From NCBI GenBank assembly GCA_001595385.3, contig LVEI03000001.1, positions 186,001 through 250,000 on the forward strand: a stretch of 64,000 nucleotides of DNA, read 5' to 3'. Below, piece by piece: positions 16,805 through 25,587 of this stretch. The translations under genes were made by a program, and so were the position numbers. The DNA comes from Deltaproteobacteria bacterium GWC2_55_46. GTDB lineage: Bacteria > Desulfobacterota > GWC2-55-46. How positions within the stretch are numbered: position 1 is the stretch's first letter; each line of letters opens with the position of its first letter. The notes beneath the pieces are model-generated. The model did not search any database. It had not been told where the DNA came from and saw only the letters and a program-made list of their open reading frames with translations.

Positions 16805-17962
16805 TCAGAACCTCCACTCTCCGCCTGTTAGCGTTAAGTTGACGAATATTTTACTCCGTGTAAGCCCGGTCCCGAGGTCGTCGCCAGGCCATTGCTGGTA
16901 TTGGGAGATGCCTGTGCCCAATATCAGCCACTTGTACGGCTGCCAGTTCCCTGAGACCTCGGCGATATACGAGTTCAGGTCAACCGCGCCTTCGGGCTCC
17001 GACTGGCGCTTCGCAACCCCGGTGTAAAGCGAGGCGAATACGTTCCTGGCGAGGGTAAAGTCCCAGATAAAGGTCACAGCGTCGCTTGTTATCAGCCTGT
17101 CGGTGAGGCCGGTGGGGTTTGTCAGGTCTCTTTCGTACGCAAGCGACATCACCGAGTCCTTGAGGGTTTTCTTTATCCCCGCGTTAGCCGTGACGAAAAG
17201 CTCGTCGCTTCCGTCGAGCCCTTTCGCGTAGGAGACCCCGCCGCCGAGGTCCAGGTTGAGTGTTGCTGAAACCGCTTCCGCGATTCCAGCGCTTACCCCG
17301 TGTGTCTGCACAACGTTGCTTCCGTCAGATTCGAAATCGTAGTTTGTGTAAGAGTAAGAAAACCTTGCCGTCCCGCTCCGGCTGTAAGCGTATTTCCCGG
17401 TGAGTGTTGCCGAGTCAGAACGGCTGTCCACAAAGGCCGGGTCGTCGAATCTCTGAACATAGTCCCTTAGTGTCAGCAATACCTCTGTATTCCTGGTGGT
17501 CTGCCTTCCTATATTCACAAAGGCGTTGTTCGTAAGCATGTTCGTCCTTGTCAGGAGCACGCCCTGTTCGAAACCTAACGCCCTCAAGGAATCCTGCGTG
17601 TAGTTGAAGTTGTCTCCAGCCCCGAATTTCCATCTGCTCGTAAGGCTTGTGTCAAAAGCGATCCCGGCGCTGTGCGCGATGTTGTTAAGTTCGCTGTTGT
17701 TGGTATGGTAATCGGCAACCAGGCTGTAGTAGCCTCTAATATCGTAGCGGGCCCTGTCCCTCGCGAACTCGAACCTGGGTATGACCGACGCTACGAAGTC
17801 GCTTCTGTCAGATGTGCCTGACTCTGCCAGCCTGGCGTTAGAGTCGTACCTCAGGTCAAGCGTCACGGAAGGTACGACCGTGTTTGACTGTGCGTACGCG
17901 GCGCCTGGTATCGCGAGCAGGACCGCTGCCAGCAGAGCGACTATCCTTGGTCTAGCGCACAA
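16805..17962 (-). CDS. Outer-membrane beta-barrel protein of polysaccharide export locus
   Basis: 385 residues. A signal peptide is clear (VALLAAVLLAIPGAAYA, cut before QSN), followed by alternating amphipathic strands such as TLDLRYDSNARLAE and ARYDIRGYYSLVADYH, and a terminal aromatic residue (GGEWRF) typical of barrels handled by BamA. The pattern matches the XrtA/PEP-CTERM-associated outer-membrane proteins found next to Wza and Wzz genes; they may form the outer part of the export path. It overlaps the Wza-like gene by 11 nt. Confidence 0.82.
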   Translation of the reverse strand: MCARPRIVALLAAVLLAIPGAAYAQSNTVVPSVTLDLRYDSNARLAESGTSDRSDFVASVIPRFEFARDRARYDIRGYYSLVADYHTNNSELNNIAHSAGIAFDTSLTSRWKFGAGDNFNYTQDSLRALGFEQGVLLTRTNMLTNNAFVNIGRQTTRNTEVLLTLRDYVQRFDDPAFVDSRSDSATLTGKYAYSRSGTARFSYSYTNYDFESDGSNVVQTHGVSAGIAEAVSATLNLDLGGGVSYAKGLDGSDELFVTANAGIKKTLKDSVMSLAYERDLTNPTGLTDRLITSDAVTFIWDFTLARNVFASLYTGVAKRQSEPEGAVDLNSYIAEVSGNWQPYKWLILGTGISQYQQWPGDDLGTGLTRSKIFVNLTLTGGEWRF

Positions 17963-18611
17963 AGAGGGTGTCTCCGGGCTTTAGTACGACGTTTTTGTCC
18001 CTCTTTTCGTCTTCGTCAACTATATCGCTGAAGCGAATCTTGATCTTCTCGGTCTCCTCGCCCAGGTTTTCCCTGACGAGGACTATGCTATTGGATGCGA
18101 ATTGGCTTAAGCCGCCGGCCATCGCTATGGCCTGCAGCAGCGTCGTCCTTCTCGATACCATGTAAGTGCCAGGGTTCAAGACCTCGCCGAGCACGAATAT
18201 CTTGTAGCTCCTGACGTCCTGGACGATAACCGACGTGATGGCGGTCTCCTGGTAGGCCTTGAGCCGGTTGTTTATCTCCTCCCGCAGCTGTATCGGCGTA
18301 AGCCCGGATGCCTTTACGTCGCCGATGAGCGGAAGCGTGATCATCCCGTCCGGCCGCACCTGTACTGTCTTGGAGATCTCCGGGTTCTTCCATACCGATA
18401 TCTCAAGGACATCCTCTATGCCGATGAGATAATCCGGGTCCTGCGCTGTCCCTTTATCCTGTTCCTGCTTCTCCTGGCTTGCGGCCTTCTTCGAAGACTG
18501 GGCTTTCTTTTCAGCGGCCACAGCCCCTGTTGGGGTAGAAGCCATGAAAAACGCCGTCAGCAGTATGAAAAGCGCCGGTAGAAAAAAGATTTTTTTCATT
18601 TGCTCTGTCAT
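17952..18611 (-). CDS. Short Wza-like polysaccharide export protein (OPX)
   Basis: 219 residues. Signal peptide at 1-32 (FFLPALFILLTAFFMAS), a charged linker rich in Lys and Gln, then the PES domain starting YLIGIEDVLEISVWKNPEIS, with VRPDGMITLPLIGDV, and an SLBB domain from about residue 140 (YKIFVLGEVLNPGTYMV). It lacks the C-terminal alpha-helix that forms the outer-membrane pore of E. coli Wza, and no lipobox Cys is seen at the signal cleavage site. Short OPX proteins are thought to pair with a separate barrel, and such a gene follows immediately. The start has GGAGGT 10 nt upstream. Confidence 0.9.
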   Translation of the reverse strand: MTEQMKKIFFLPALFILLTAFFMASTPTGAVAAEKKAQSSKKAASQEKQEQDKGTAQDPDYLIGIEDVLEISVWKNPEISKTVQVRPDGMITLPLIGDVKASGLTPIQLREEINNRLKAYQETAITSVIVQDVRSYKIFVLGEVLNPGTYMVSRRTTLLQAIAMAGGLSQFASNSIVLVRENLGEETEKIKIRFSDIVDEDEKRDKNVVLKPGDTLFVR

Positions 18612-18650
18612 TTCAAGAAGACCTCCAATAGGGGGCGCGGCCCCCGCTCT

Positions 18651-18995
18651 TTAGAGGAGCTTAAGCCCCGCTGAGACGACCGACCCGGAAACCCGTCTTG
18701 CCCAGACGGTCCTGGCTTGCCAACCCATCATCAGCTCCTCGATGTTTACGTCCAGAAGCGTGTCTTTTTCGATCGTAGTTCCTTTTAATAATATCCCCGC
18801 CCCATCGTAAGTGAGATCAGTCGTCCTGGCCGTGAAGATCGTGCCGCTTACCGACAACTTCATTACAAACTCCATTTTTGCGCGCCTCGAGCGCCTGCGC
18901 TCGGTGAAGAATACCCCGCAGTGCGGACAGCGCGCCCGCTCTGTTCCTATCTGTACGTAAAAGGCCTTGCTGCATTCCGGGCATATTCTGATCAT
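18651..18995 (-). CDS. Zinc-ribbon plus PilZ-like domain protein
   Basis: 114 residues. Residues 4-26 form a zinc ribbon with two CPxC pairs (CPEC and CPHC). It is followed by RRRSRRAKMEF, the RxxxR arginine motif of PilZ, and TDLTYDGAGI in place of the (D/N)xSxxG motif, so cyclic di-GMP binding is likely. The gene lies 39 nt before the Wza-like gene on the same strand and may be the first gene of the exopolysaccharide operon, giving it c-di-GMP input. The Ser in DxSxxG is replaced by Tyr. PilZ assignment is by motif; binding is untested. Confidence 0.75.
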   Translation of the reverse strand: MIRICPECSKAFYVQIGTERARCPHCGVFFTERRRSRRAKMEFVMKLSVSGTIFTARTTDLTYDGAGILLKGTTIEKDTLLDVNIEELMMGWQARTVWARRVSGSVVSAGLKLL

Positions 18996-19058
18996 TCGCG
19001 CTTGCCTGATAAATTTATTGACTTGCCGATGTCAATTGTTTTTCCAATGCGCCCTACA

Positions 19059-19087
19059 AAAATAAGGATAGCCGACGCTTTCGGCAA
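19059..19087 (-). promoter_or_regulatory. Possible sigma70 promoter of the PilZ/exopolysaccharide operon
   Basis: On the minus strand TTGCCG (19087-19082) and TATTTT (19064-19059) are 17 nt apart, each matching consensus at 4 of 6 positions. Transcription would begin near 19052, giving a leader of about 57 nt before the PilZ gene. A 5-bp hairpin (GCCGA-AAGCG-TCGGC) overlaps the spacer and could alternatively be a weak terminator for the upstream gspF operon. Low certainty. Confidence 0.35.
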
Positions 19088-19185
19088 TACAATCCATCGA
19101 AAGAATAAAAAAGGGTATTAAAAGGATTACTACCAGCGGAATAGGTGTTTGGTTGTGTGAGTGGGATTAATACCGTTGTGACAGG

Positions 19186-20379
19186 TCAGCGGATGACCTG
19201 GTTGAGCTCGAAGATAGGCAGGAGCATGGCAAGCACTATGAAGCCTACGACCACGCCCATGATAAGGATCAGGGATGGCTCCAGGAGGTTAAGGCTCTTT
19301 TTGATGCCGTTTTCAAACTCGGAATCATACGAGTCGGCGGCCTTAAGCAGCATCTCGTCGAGCGCGCCGCTTCTTTCCCCGACGCTTATCATGTGCACCG
19401 CGAATGGTGGAAGTACGCTTGAGTTCCTGAGGCTCATCGATAACGGCGTCCCTCCTGCGCAGTCCTGTACGGCAGACGAGAGCATGTTTTTGAAGACAAG
19501 GCTGCCGGTGACCTCTTTGGTCAGCTCCAGCGCCGTCAATAGCTGCACGCCGCCCTTTAAAAGGCTCCCGAGGGTGCGCGTCATGGTCGCTACCTGGAAG
19601 CTCATCACGATAGGGCCGAACCATGGAAGTTTCAACGCAAGGCGGTCAATATACTCCATGCCGCGACCCCGCTTTAGTTCCCGGGCCGCTATCCACACGG
19701 CTCCGGCCGTTCCGGCCAGGAGGATATGCCAGTACTTCGCGGCCATGCCGGTCGTCCACAGGAGTACAACGGTTATGAAGGGAAGCGGGGTCCCTGTTTC
19801 CTCGAATATCCGGGCTATTTTAGGTATGACGAATATAAAGAGGAAGCCGAGGACGGTTATGCCGACAATGGTCATGAGCGCGGGGTAGGTGAGGGCGGCC
19901 TTTACCTCCGCGGCTATCCTGGCTCTCTTCTCCAGGTAATCGGCAAGCCTCGGGAGCACTGTGTCGAGCGAGCCGCTCGCTTCAGCCGATACGATGAGCC
20001 CCCTGAAAAGAGGTGTAAAGATATCCGGGTGCTCCTCGAGCGCCTTGGCGAATGAGCTTCCGCCGGATATCGATTCCTTAAGGCTCTGTATCACGGCGCG
20101 TAATTTCTGGGTGGAGGCTGTATCAGCGAGAACGGAAAGAGATTCTGAAAGGTTTGTTCCGGAGGCAAGCAGTGTTGCCAGCTGCCTGGTGAAGGCCGCC
20201 AGCTCTGTTGCCTTCACACGATGGCCCCAACTTCCTTCTGCCCTGGCCTGTTTTACCTCTGTCGGGTAAAGGCCGGTATTTTTAAGCTCCTGGACAGCCT
20301 CTCTCGGGCCGGCGGCGTTTATGGTGCCGGCAACCGGCGAGCCGCCCCTGTTATACGCCCTGTAGCTGAAAGTCGGCAT
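19186..20379 (-). CDS. gspF: Type II secretion inner-membrane platform protein GspF
   Basis: 397 residues. It begins with the family pattern PTFSYRAYNRGGSPVAGTI and contains two GspF repeats: FTRQLATLLASGTNLSESL near residue 70 and MTRTLGSLLKGGVQLLTALE near residue 270. Three membrane spans are visible (about 165-190, 215-235, 365-390; the last is LILIMGVVVGFIVLAMLLPI). GspF is the polytopic core that couples the GspE ATPase to pseudopilus growth. It is the last gene of the gspC-D-E-F run, 6 nt after gspE. A type IV pilus PilC is excluded by the neighbours. Confidence 0.93.
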   Translation of the reverse strand: MPTFSYRAYNRGGSPVAGTINAAGPREAVQELKNTGLYPTEVKQARAEGSWGHRVKATELAAFTRQLATLLASGTNLSESLSVLADTASTQKLRAVIQSLKESISGGSSFAKALEEHPDIFTPLFRGLIVSAEASGSLDTVLPRLADYLEKRARIAAEVKAALTYPALMTIVGITVLGFLFIFVIPKIARIFEETGTPLPFITVVLLWTTGMAAKYWHILLAGTAGAVWIAARELKRGRGMEYIDRLALKLPWFGPIVMSFQVATMTRTLGSLLKGGVQLLTALELTKEVTGSLVFKNMLSSAVQDCAGGTPLSMSLRNSSVLPPFAVHMISVGERSGALDEMLLKAADSYDSEFENGIKKSLNLLEPSLILIMGVVVGFIVLAMLLPIFELNQVIR

Positions 20380-20385
20380 CGGCTC

Positions 20386-21936
20386 TTAATCCCCGTCGTC
20401 CCTCGTTACCCTCAGCACCTCCGCGAGGCTCGTAAGCCCCATGGCTGCCTTGGTAAGGCCGTCCTCCATCATCGTCTTCATGCCTTTCGAGACGGCGTGC
20501 CTCTTCATGGTGTCAGCGTCCTGGTTCTTGAGTATCATCGGCCTCATCTCAGGGCCCGGGACCAGGAATTCGAATATCCCGGCCCTGCCGAAGTAGCCTG
20601 TGCCAGAGCACCTTTCGCACCCGGCGGCCGCATATAGCTCTTGCGGCGGTGAAGCGAAGAGCCTTGACTCCTCCGGGGTAGCGGCGTAGCTCTTCTTGCA
20701 CTCCGGGCACAGGAGCCTTACCAGCCTCTGCGCGAGTATGCCTGAAATGGATGAGGCCGCGAGGAACGGCTCTATCCCCATGTCCACGAGCCTTGTGACC
20801 GCGCTCGCGGTGTCGTTTGTGTGCAGCGTAGAGAGCACGAGGTGGCCGGTAAGAGACGCCTGTATCGCTATCTCGGCGGTCTCCCTGTCGCGTATCTCTC
20901 CGACCATTATCACGTCCGGGTCCTGTCTCAATATCGAGCGCAGGCCGTGGGCGAAGGTGAGGCCGATCTTCGGGTTCACATGTATCTGTCCGATGCCCTT
21001 GAGCTGGTACTCGACCGGGTCCTCTATGGTTATGATATTCCTCGTGGTGCTGTTGATGCTGCTTATGGCGGAATAAAGGGTGGTCGTCTTGCCGGAGCCG
21101 GTGGGGCCTGTCACGAGGATGATGCCGCTGTTGCGCGCAAGGAGCGCCTCTAAAGAAGAGACCTGCGCTGGCGTGAGACCAAGCCTCTCAAGCCTTATTA
21201 TCTCCGCCTTTCTGTCGAGGATCCTAAGGACGATCCTTTCTCCGTACGAGGTTGGGATGACCGAGACCCTTACGTATACGTCCTTGCCGGCCACGAGAAG
21301 CCTGATCTTGCCGTCCTGCGGCAGCCTCTTCTCTGCGATATCCAGGCCGGCCATGATCTTCACTCTGCTGGCGAGTGCTTCCTGTATCGTTTTGGGAGGG
21401 GTGAGGACCGGATAGAGGACTCCGTCTATTCTGAACCTGACCTCGACCTCTCTTTCATAGGGCTCGATGTGGATGTCGCTTGCCCTGTCCTTGACGGCCT
21501 TGAAGAGGAGCGAGTTGAGGATCTTTATTATCGGGGCCTCTTCGGCGAGGTCGACGAGGTCTTTCGGCTCTTCCCACGCGGTGGAGATCGAATCAAGGCT
21601 AACGCTGCCGAGGCCGTCTATCACCTCCTGGGCCGAACCTGAAAGCCTGTCGAAAAACCTGTTTATCGCGTCGGTTATCTGTTTTTCTTCCGCGAATACC
21701 GGCTTGACCGGAAAACCCGTTATCCTTTCAAGCTCGTTTACCGTGAATATCCCCCTGGGCCCTGCGAGCGCCACAAGCAGATGCCCCTCCTTCACCTTGA
21801 GCGGCATGACCAGGTTCTTCTTTACGTAGCTCAACGTCACTTTTTCAAGAATAGAGGTGTCTACATACTCATCCCTGATCTCTTTTATGCGGTGAAAACC
21901 GCCTTTTGGCATGGCCTCGAAAAGATCGCTATCCAT
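20386..21936 (-). CDS. gspE: Type II secretion ATPase GspE
   Basis: 516 residues. An N-terminal MshEN-like domain (about 20-140) precedes the ATPase, which has Walker A GPTGSGKTTTLYSAISS, the Asp box TIEDPVEYQLKGIGQ, Walker B LRSILRQDPDVIMVGEIRD and the His box TGHLVLSTLHTND. A zinc knuckle follows with CPEC and CERC pairs, as in GspE and PilB. It powers pseudopilus assembly at the cytoplasmic face. It overlaps gspD by 8 nt and lies 6 nt before gspF. Confidence 0.95.
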   Translation of the reverse strand: MDSDLFEAMPKGGFHRIKEIRDEYVDTSILEKVTLSYVKKNLVMPLKVKEGHLLVALAGPRGIFTVNELERITGFPVKPVFAEEKQITDAINRFFDRLSGSAQEVIDGLGSVSLDSISTAWEEPKDLVDLAEEAPIIKILNSLLFKAVKDRASDIHIEPYEREVEVRFRIDGVLYPVLTPPKTIQEALASRVKIMAGLDIAEKRLPQDGKIRLLVAGKDVYVRVSVIPTSYGERIVLRILDRKAEIIRLERLGLTPAQVSSLEALLARNSGIILVTGPTGSGKTTTLYSAISSINSTTRNIITIEDPVEYQLKGIGQIHVNPKIGLTFAHGLRSILRQDPDVIMVGEIRDRETAEIAIQASLTGHLVLSTLHTNDTASAVTRLVDMGIEPFLAASSISGILAQRLVRLLCPECKKSYAATPEESRLFASPPQELYAAAGCERCSGTGYFGRAGIFEFLVPGPEMRPMILKNQDADTMKRHAVSKGMKTMMEDGLTKAAMGLTSLAEVLRVTRDDGD

Positions 21937-23908
21937 CTACGTTCACCGTCTCCTCCTGTTCGATCGAGCCGTTCTTGTCCAACCGGCCCTTGAGCGCGCC
22001 GTTCTTGTCGAACTCCCGCTGTTTCCTGTCCCTTAAGTCTTCGAGCCCCTTGAAGTCCTCTATGATGTAAGGTGTTATGAAGACAAGCAGGTTGGTCTTC
22101 TGCCGCTGGTCGGTGGTCGACTTGAAGAGCCACCCGAATAGCGGTATATCGCCAAGCAACGGGACCTTGGTAGTGTTGCTGGTATTCCTGTTCTGGATGA
22201 GGCCGCCTATGACGACCGTCTGGTTGTTCTTGACCACGACGCTGGTCTGAGCCGACCTCTTTGTGGTGATTATGTCGGCTGCGCCGCCTGTCCTTGAAGG
22301 CGATACAGCCGATATCTCCTGGTAGATGTCGAGCTTGACGAAGTCACCTTCGCTTATCTTGGGTCGTATCTTGAGCCGTATGCCTACGTCGCGCCGTTCG
22401 ATGGACTGCAGCAGCGGCTGCCCCGCGGTGCCGGCCTGCCGTTCGAGGCTTGCTAGGAAAGGGACGTTCTCGCCCACCATTATCTCAGCCTCGGAGTTGT
22501 CGCTTGTTAGTATGTGCGGCGTGGAGAGGACGTTTATGATGTCCTTGAACTCCGAGAGCGAGAAGAGCACGGCGAACCCCGGCGCCGTAAGGTTGAAGCT
22601 TGTCCCGTCTGCCCTGGTAACCGGTATCGTAAGCAGGTTCCCGAGGCCGCCTATGGTAAGCCCTGCCAGCCCGTTCAGGATGGTCTGTATCGAGGAGGCG
22701 TCTATTGAGCCGACGCCGCCTATGGCGACAGGCGCGTTCTCCTTTTCTGCGGAGAGCCTGAACTTGGTGCCGAGCTCTATGGCCTTGTCAACGGTCACCT
22801 CGGTTATCATGGCCTCGACGAAGACCTGTTTCGGCCTGCGGTCAAGTTTTTCGATGACCTGCACGAGGTTCTGGTAGTCGGCAGGGGAGGCCATGATGAT
22901 AAGCGAATTGGTCGCCTTGCTCGGCGTTACGCTTATCCTTCCGGTTATCTCCTGCGTTATCTGGGGCGCCCCTCCTGGCTGGGGCTGCGCTGCCTGGGCC
23001 GCGCCAGGCCTTATAAGGGCGTCGATGACCTTGGCCAGGTCCTCCGCGTCCGCGTTTTCCAGATAATATACGTTTATGCGGCTGCTGGCCTCAGGGGGCG
23101 GCACGTCAAGCAGGTTGATGAAGTCCCTGAAGAACTCCCGGTCGGAGACCGAATCAGAGAGTATTATTGCGTTCAGCCGCTCATCTGGCGTAATGGTGCT
23201 CTCCAGGTTATCTCCGCGCCTTATGCCAGTCCTCCTCTGTTCTTCCCTCCGGAGTATCCCGGCTACGGCGTCGGCTTGAGCGTACTTGAGGTATATGACC
23301 TCCGGCGCTTTCACAACCGACGGCTCGTCTATCGACTTGAGTATCGCGAGTATCTTCTCTATGTTCTGTGCTGTGTCGACCAGCAGGAGGGCGTTTCTTG
23401 TGCCGAAGACAGATATCTGCCCGTTCTTCGACACGAGCGGCTGGACCGCCGAGAAGGCGTCCTGCACCGAGATGGTGTTAAGCGGTATGAGCCTTACTAT
23501 GTACTCGTCAGGCCTGACCGAGCCAGGGTCGCGCACGACCCTGGTGCCGCTCTGCTTGGCGGCGGATGACTGGATTATCTTGTAGTAGCCGTCGGTGGGT
23601 ATGACGGTAAAGTTCTTTAGCTCAAGCGCCGAGATAAAGAGGTTCAACGCTTCGTCGCTCGTAAGCTTCCCGGGGGCTATTATTGTGACCTTCCCCCGGA
23701 ACGTTTCGTCGTAGATGAAGTTCCTCCCGGTTATCTCGCTCATTATCTTGACGAGGGAGGATATCTCTACGTCGACGAAGTTCAGGGTGATGTCCGCGGC
23801 CCTGCCCTTTTTCTGCCCTTCTGATTTCTGCGAGTAGGCGGGCTCGCATACGAGCATGACCGTCAAGATGATAAGGAATAGATGAGCCGTTATTTTGTCG
23901 AATTTCAT
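21929..23908 (-). CDS. gspD: Type II secretion secretin GspD
   Basis: 659 residues from the ATG at 23908. Signal peptide KITAHLFLIILTVMLVCEPAYS. An N0 domain (ITLNFVDVEISSLVKIMSEI) and repeated N1-N3 KH-like domains follow (VVKAPEVIYLKYAQADAVAG, RINVYYLENADAEDLAKVI). The secretin domain contains VGENVPFLASLERQ, VVVKNNQTVVIGGLIQNR and VPLLGDIPLFGWLFKS. It forms the outer-membrane gate. The open frame runs up to 24052, but the extra residues lack secretory features; GAGGT lies just before the chosen ATG. No pilotin is visible. A gap of about 145 nt separates it from gspC. Confidence 0.95.
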   Translation of the reverse strand: MKFDKITAHLFLIILTVMLVCEPAYSQKSEGQKKGRAADITLNFVDVEISSLVKIMSEITGRNFIYDETFRGKVTIIAPGKLTSDEALNLFISALELKNFTVIPTDGYYKIIQSSAAKQSGTRVVRDPGSVRPDEYIVRLIPLNTISVQDAFSAVQPLVSKNGQISVFGTRNALLLVDTAQNIEKILAILKSIDEPSVVKAPEVIYLKYAQADAVAGILRREEQRRTGIRRGDNLESTITPDERLNAIILSDSVSDREFFRDFINLLDVPPPEASSRINVYYLENADAEDLAKVIDALIRPGAAQAAQPQPGGAPQITQEITGRISVTPSKATNSLIIMASPADYQNLVQVIEKLDRRPKQVFVEAMITEVTVDKAIELGTKFRLSAEKENAPVAIGGVGSIDASSIQTILNGLAGLTIGGLGNLLTIPVTRADGTSFNLTAPGFAVLFSLSEFKDIINVLSTPHILTSDNSEAEIMVGENVPFLASLERQAGTAGQPLLQSIERRDVGIRLKIRPKISEGDFVKLDIYQEISAVSPSRTGGAADIITTKRSAQTSVVVKNNQTVVIGGLIQNRNTSNTTKVPLLGDIPLFGWLFKSTTDQRQKTNLLVFITPYIIEDFKGLEDLRDRKQREFDKNGALKGRLDKNGSIEQEETVNVDG

Positions 23909-24053
23909 ATACCTCATCGCGGGGTCCGGATGCGCTCTTTTGCGGCATGGGTTGGGGAAGAATTCGTAAGCGGCTAATACGGCTGTGAACGGGCGCTCAA
24001 CAGGACGAAACGCTATAATTATAACACACAATTTTCGGTGCGGACTATGCATC

Positions 24054-24914
24054 TTACCTTATCGAATAATGAAAGCTTTTCGGCTTTCCCTGCCTGATGA
24101 TGTCGAGGTCTATCGCCTCTTGCCCCTTTAAGGCAGCCAGTACCTGTACCGCCTTTTCCGGGGAGTCTATCCTGTAGCCGTTTATGCTGGTGAGGACGTC
24201 GCCGTTCTTAAGTCCTATGGCGTCGAATACGCCTTTGGGCTTTATTTCGGTCAAGAGAAAGCCCTGGACGGCCCCGTTTGATACGTTGGGGGTAAGCCTC
24301 GCGTCCGAGAGTACCCGGCCCATGTCGCTAACCGCGTTCTCGACCGCCTTCTGGTCAAGGACCCACGAGCTCTCCGAGAGCTGTTTCGTGTATGTCCTGG
24401 AGGCGCTCTCTCTTTTCTCCGCGCTCTCCCGGCCCATCATCGTGAGGCCCGGAGGTATGGCCTCCTCGAAGACCGTGAATGTGACCTCGCTTGCGCCGGT
24501 AGAGATGACGGCCTTGTCCCGGCCTATTTCAGTGAGCACACCGGAGCCAAAGACGGTGTCACCGGCCTTGAAGACCTCCTGCCCCCCGCCAGCCTTCTCG
24601 AATACGGCGAAGGAGCGTCGCCCGGAGTATGTTCCAAGGAGCTTCAGGTCTGAAAGGCCCTGGGCGGAGGCGACGGAGGCTTCCAGGAGGTCGATCTTCG
24701 TAAGTTTTTTCGCTGTTCCCGGGAAGACGCCTTTTTCGACAATGGCCGAATATTCCTCGAAGGCCGGCTCATTGGGCCCAAGCGTCTGTTCCGGCGCGGC
24801 TTTCGGCTTTGTCTCAGGCGGGTACATGAGGACAAGATAATCCCTTGCCAGCAGTCCAAGGACCGGAAAGACCGCCACGGCGAGGAGGATGTTTAAGAAC
24901 TTAAGCCTGGACAT
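24054..24914 (-). CDS. gspC: Type II secretion protein GspC with PDZ domain
   Basis: 286 residues. One N-terminal membrane helix (FLNILLAVAVFPVLGLLA), then a homology region (about 85-150: SDLKLLGTYSGRRSFAVFE ... VFKAGDTVFGSGVLTEI), and a C-terminal PDZ-like domain (IKPKGVFDAIGLKNGDVLTS, INGYRIDSPEKAVQVL). GspC connects the inner-membrane platform to the GspD secretin and may choose substrates. It begins 37 nt after the stop of the LuxR-type gene and is probably in one transcript with it. Confidence 0.9.
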   Translation of the reverse strand: MSRLKFLNILLAVAVFPVLGLLARDYLVLMYPPETKPKAAPEQTLGPNEPAFEEYSAIVEKGVFPGTAKKLTKIDLLEASVASAQGLSDLKLLGTYSGRRSFAVFEKAGGGQEVFKAGDTVFGSGVLTEIGRDKAVISTGASEVTFTVFEEAIPPGLTMMGRESAEKRESASRTYTKQLSESSWVLDQKAVENAVSDMGRVLSDARLTPNVSNGAVQGFLLTEIKPKGVFDAIGLKNGDVLTSINGYRIDSPEKAVQVLAALKGQEAIDLDIIRQGKPKSFHYSIR

Positions 24915-24951
24915 CTTGGGACTTCTCTTTCTTCCGAAGGGCGCGACAAGG

Positions 24952-25587
24952 TCATCTTTTCCTGTAGAGCGCCTCTTTTACCGTCGTATTCCTGATCGAA
25001 TAGGTTATAAGCTGGGACCTTGTGGTTATTTCCAGCTTTTTGAATATCCTGTGGAGATGCGTCTTTACCGTATGCTCGCTTATCCTGAGCTTCTCGGCTA
25101 TCTCCCTGTTCCGAAGGCCCCTTCCTGTAAGGGCCACTATCTCTTTTTCCTTGGGAGATAGAACGCCCTTGTCCTTTTTGAGCTTGTTCACGCTCCAGAG
25201 GAGGTCATTTACCGTGGCCTTGTCCATCCATACGTCGCCAGCGGCAACCGATCGAATGGCCTTTTTAAGGACCGGAAGCGTTGCCTGTGAAAGGAGGACG
25301 CCTTTCAGGCCATTTGTCACTATGGCTGAGATGATGTTGTCTTTACCGCAGTCGGTATCGAGTAAGATGAACCCGTTCTGTCTTGAAGGGTCGAGGGTCT
25401 GGAATGCGCCGTACAGTGTAGGGAAATCGGTCAGTATGACATCGGCCGATGCGATGTCCTCAGGGGTAAGTTCGGTCCCGGCAAAGATGTAGTCGGTCTC
25501 AAAATCCTCCACGTCATCCAACAGCCTGGTCACACCTTCAGAGAAAAGGTTGTTGCTGAATGCGACCATCACTCTGATGCTCATCAA
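24952..25587 (-). CDS. LuxR/NarL-type regulator with degenerate receiver
   Basis: 211 residues. Residues 1-125 have the receiver fold; the putative phosphoacceptor Asp is kept (ADVILTDFPTLYG), but the acidic pair (VMVAFSNN where VDDH-like is expected) and the conserved Lys (VLLSQAT) are lost. The C-terminal LuxR helix-turn-helix is intact: LSPKEKEIVALTGRGLRNRE, IAEKLRISEHTVKTHLHRIF. It is the first gene before gspC-D-E-F and could regulate that operon. GAGG lies about 10 nt before the ATG. Signal input is unknown; a phosphorylation-independent regulator is likely. Confidence 0.87.
   Translation of the reverse strand: MMSIRVMVAFSNNLFSEGVTRLLDDVEDFETDYIFAGTELTPEDIASADVILTDFPTLYGAFQTLDPSRQNGFILLDTDCGKDNIISAIVTNGLKGVLLSQATLPVLKKAIRSVAAGDVWMDKATVNDLLWSVNKLKKDKGVLSPKEKEIVALTGRGLRNREIAEKLRISEHTVKTHLHRIFKKLEITTRSQLITYSIRNTTVKEALYRKR

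Noticed and set aside
19007-19035. TTGACA as the -35 box of the PilZ gene promoter
   Set aside because: The -10 candidates at 16-17 nt (TTTATC, TTATCA) are poor, and the start site would be within a few nt of the ATG.
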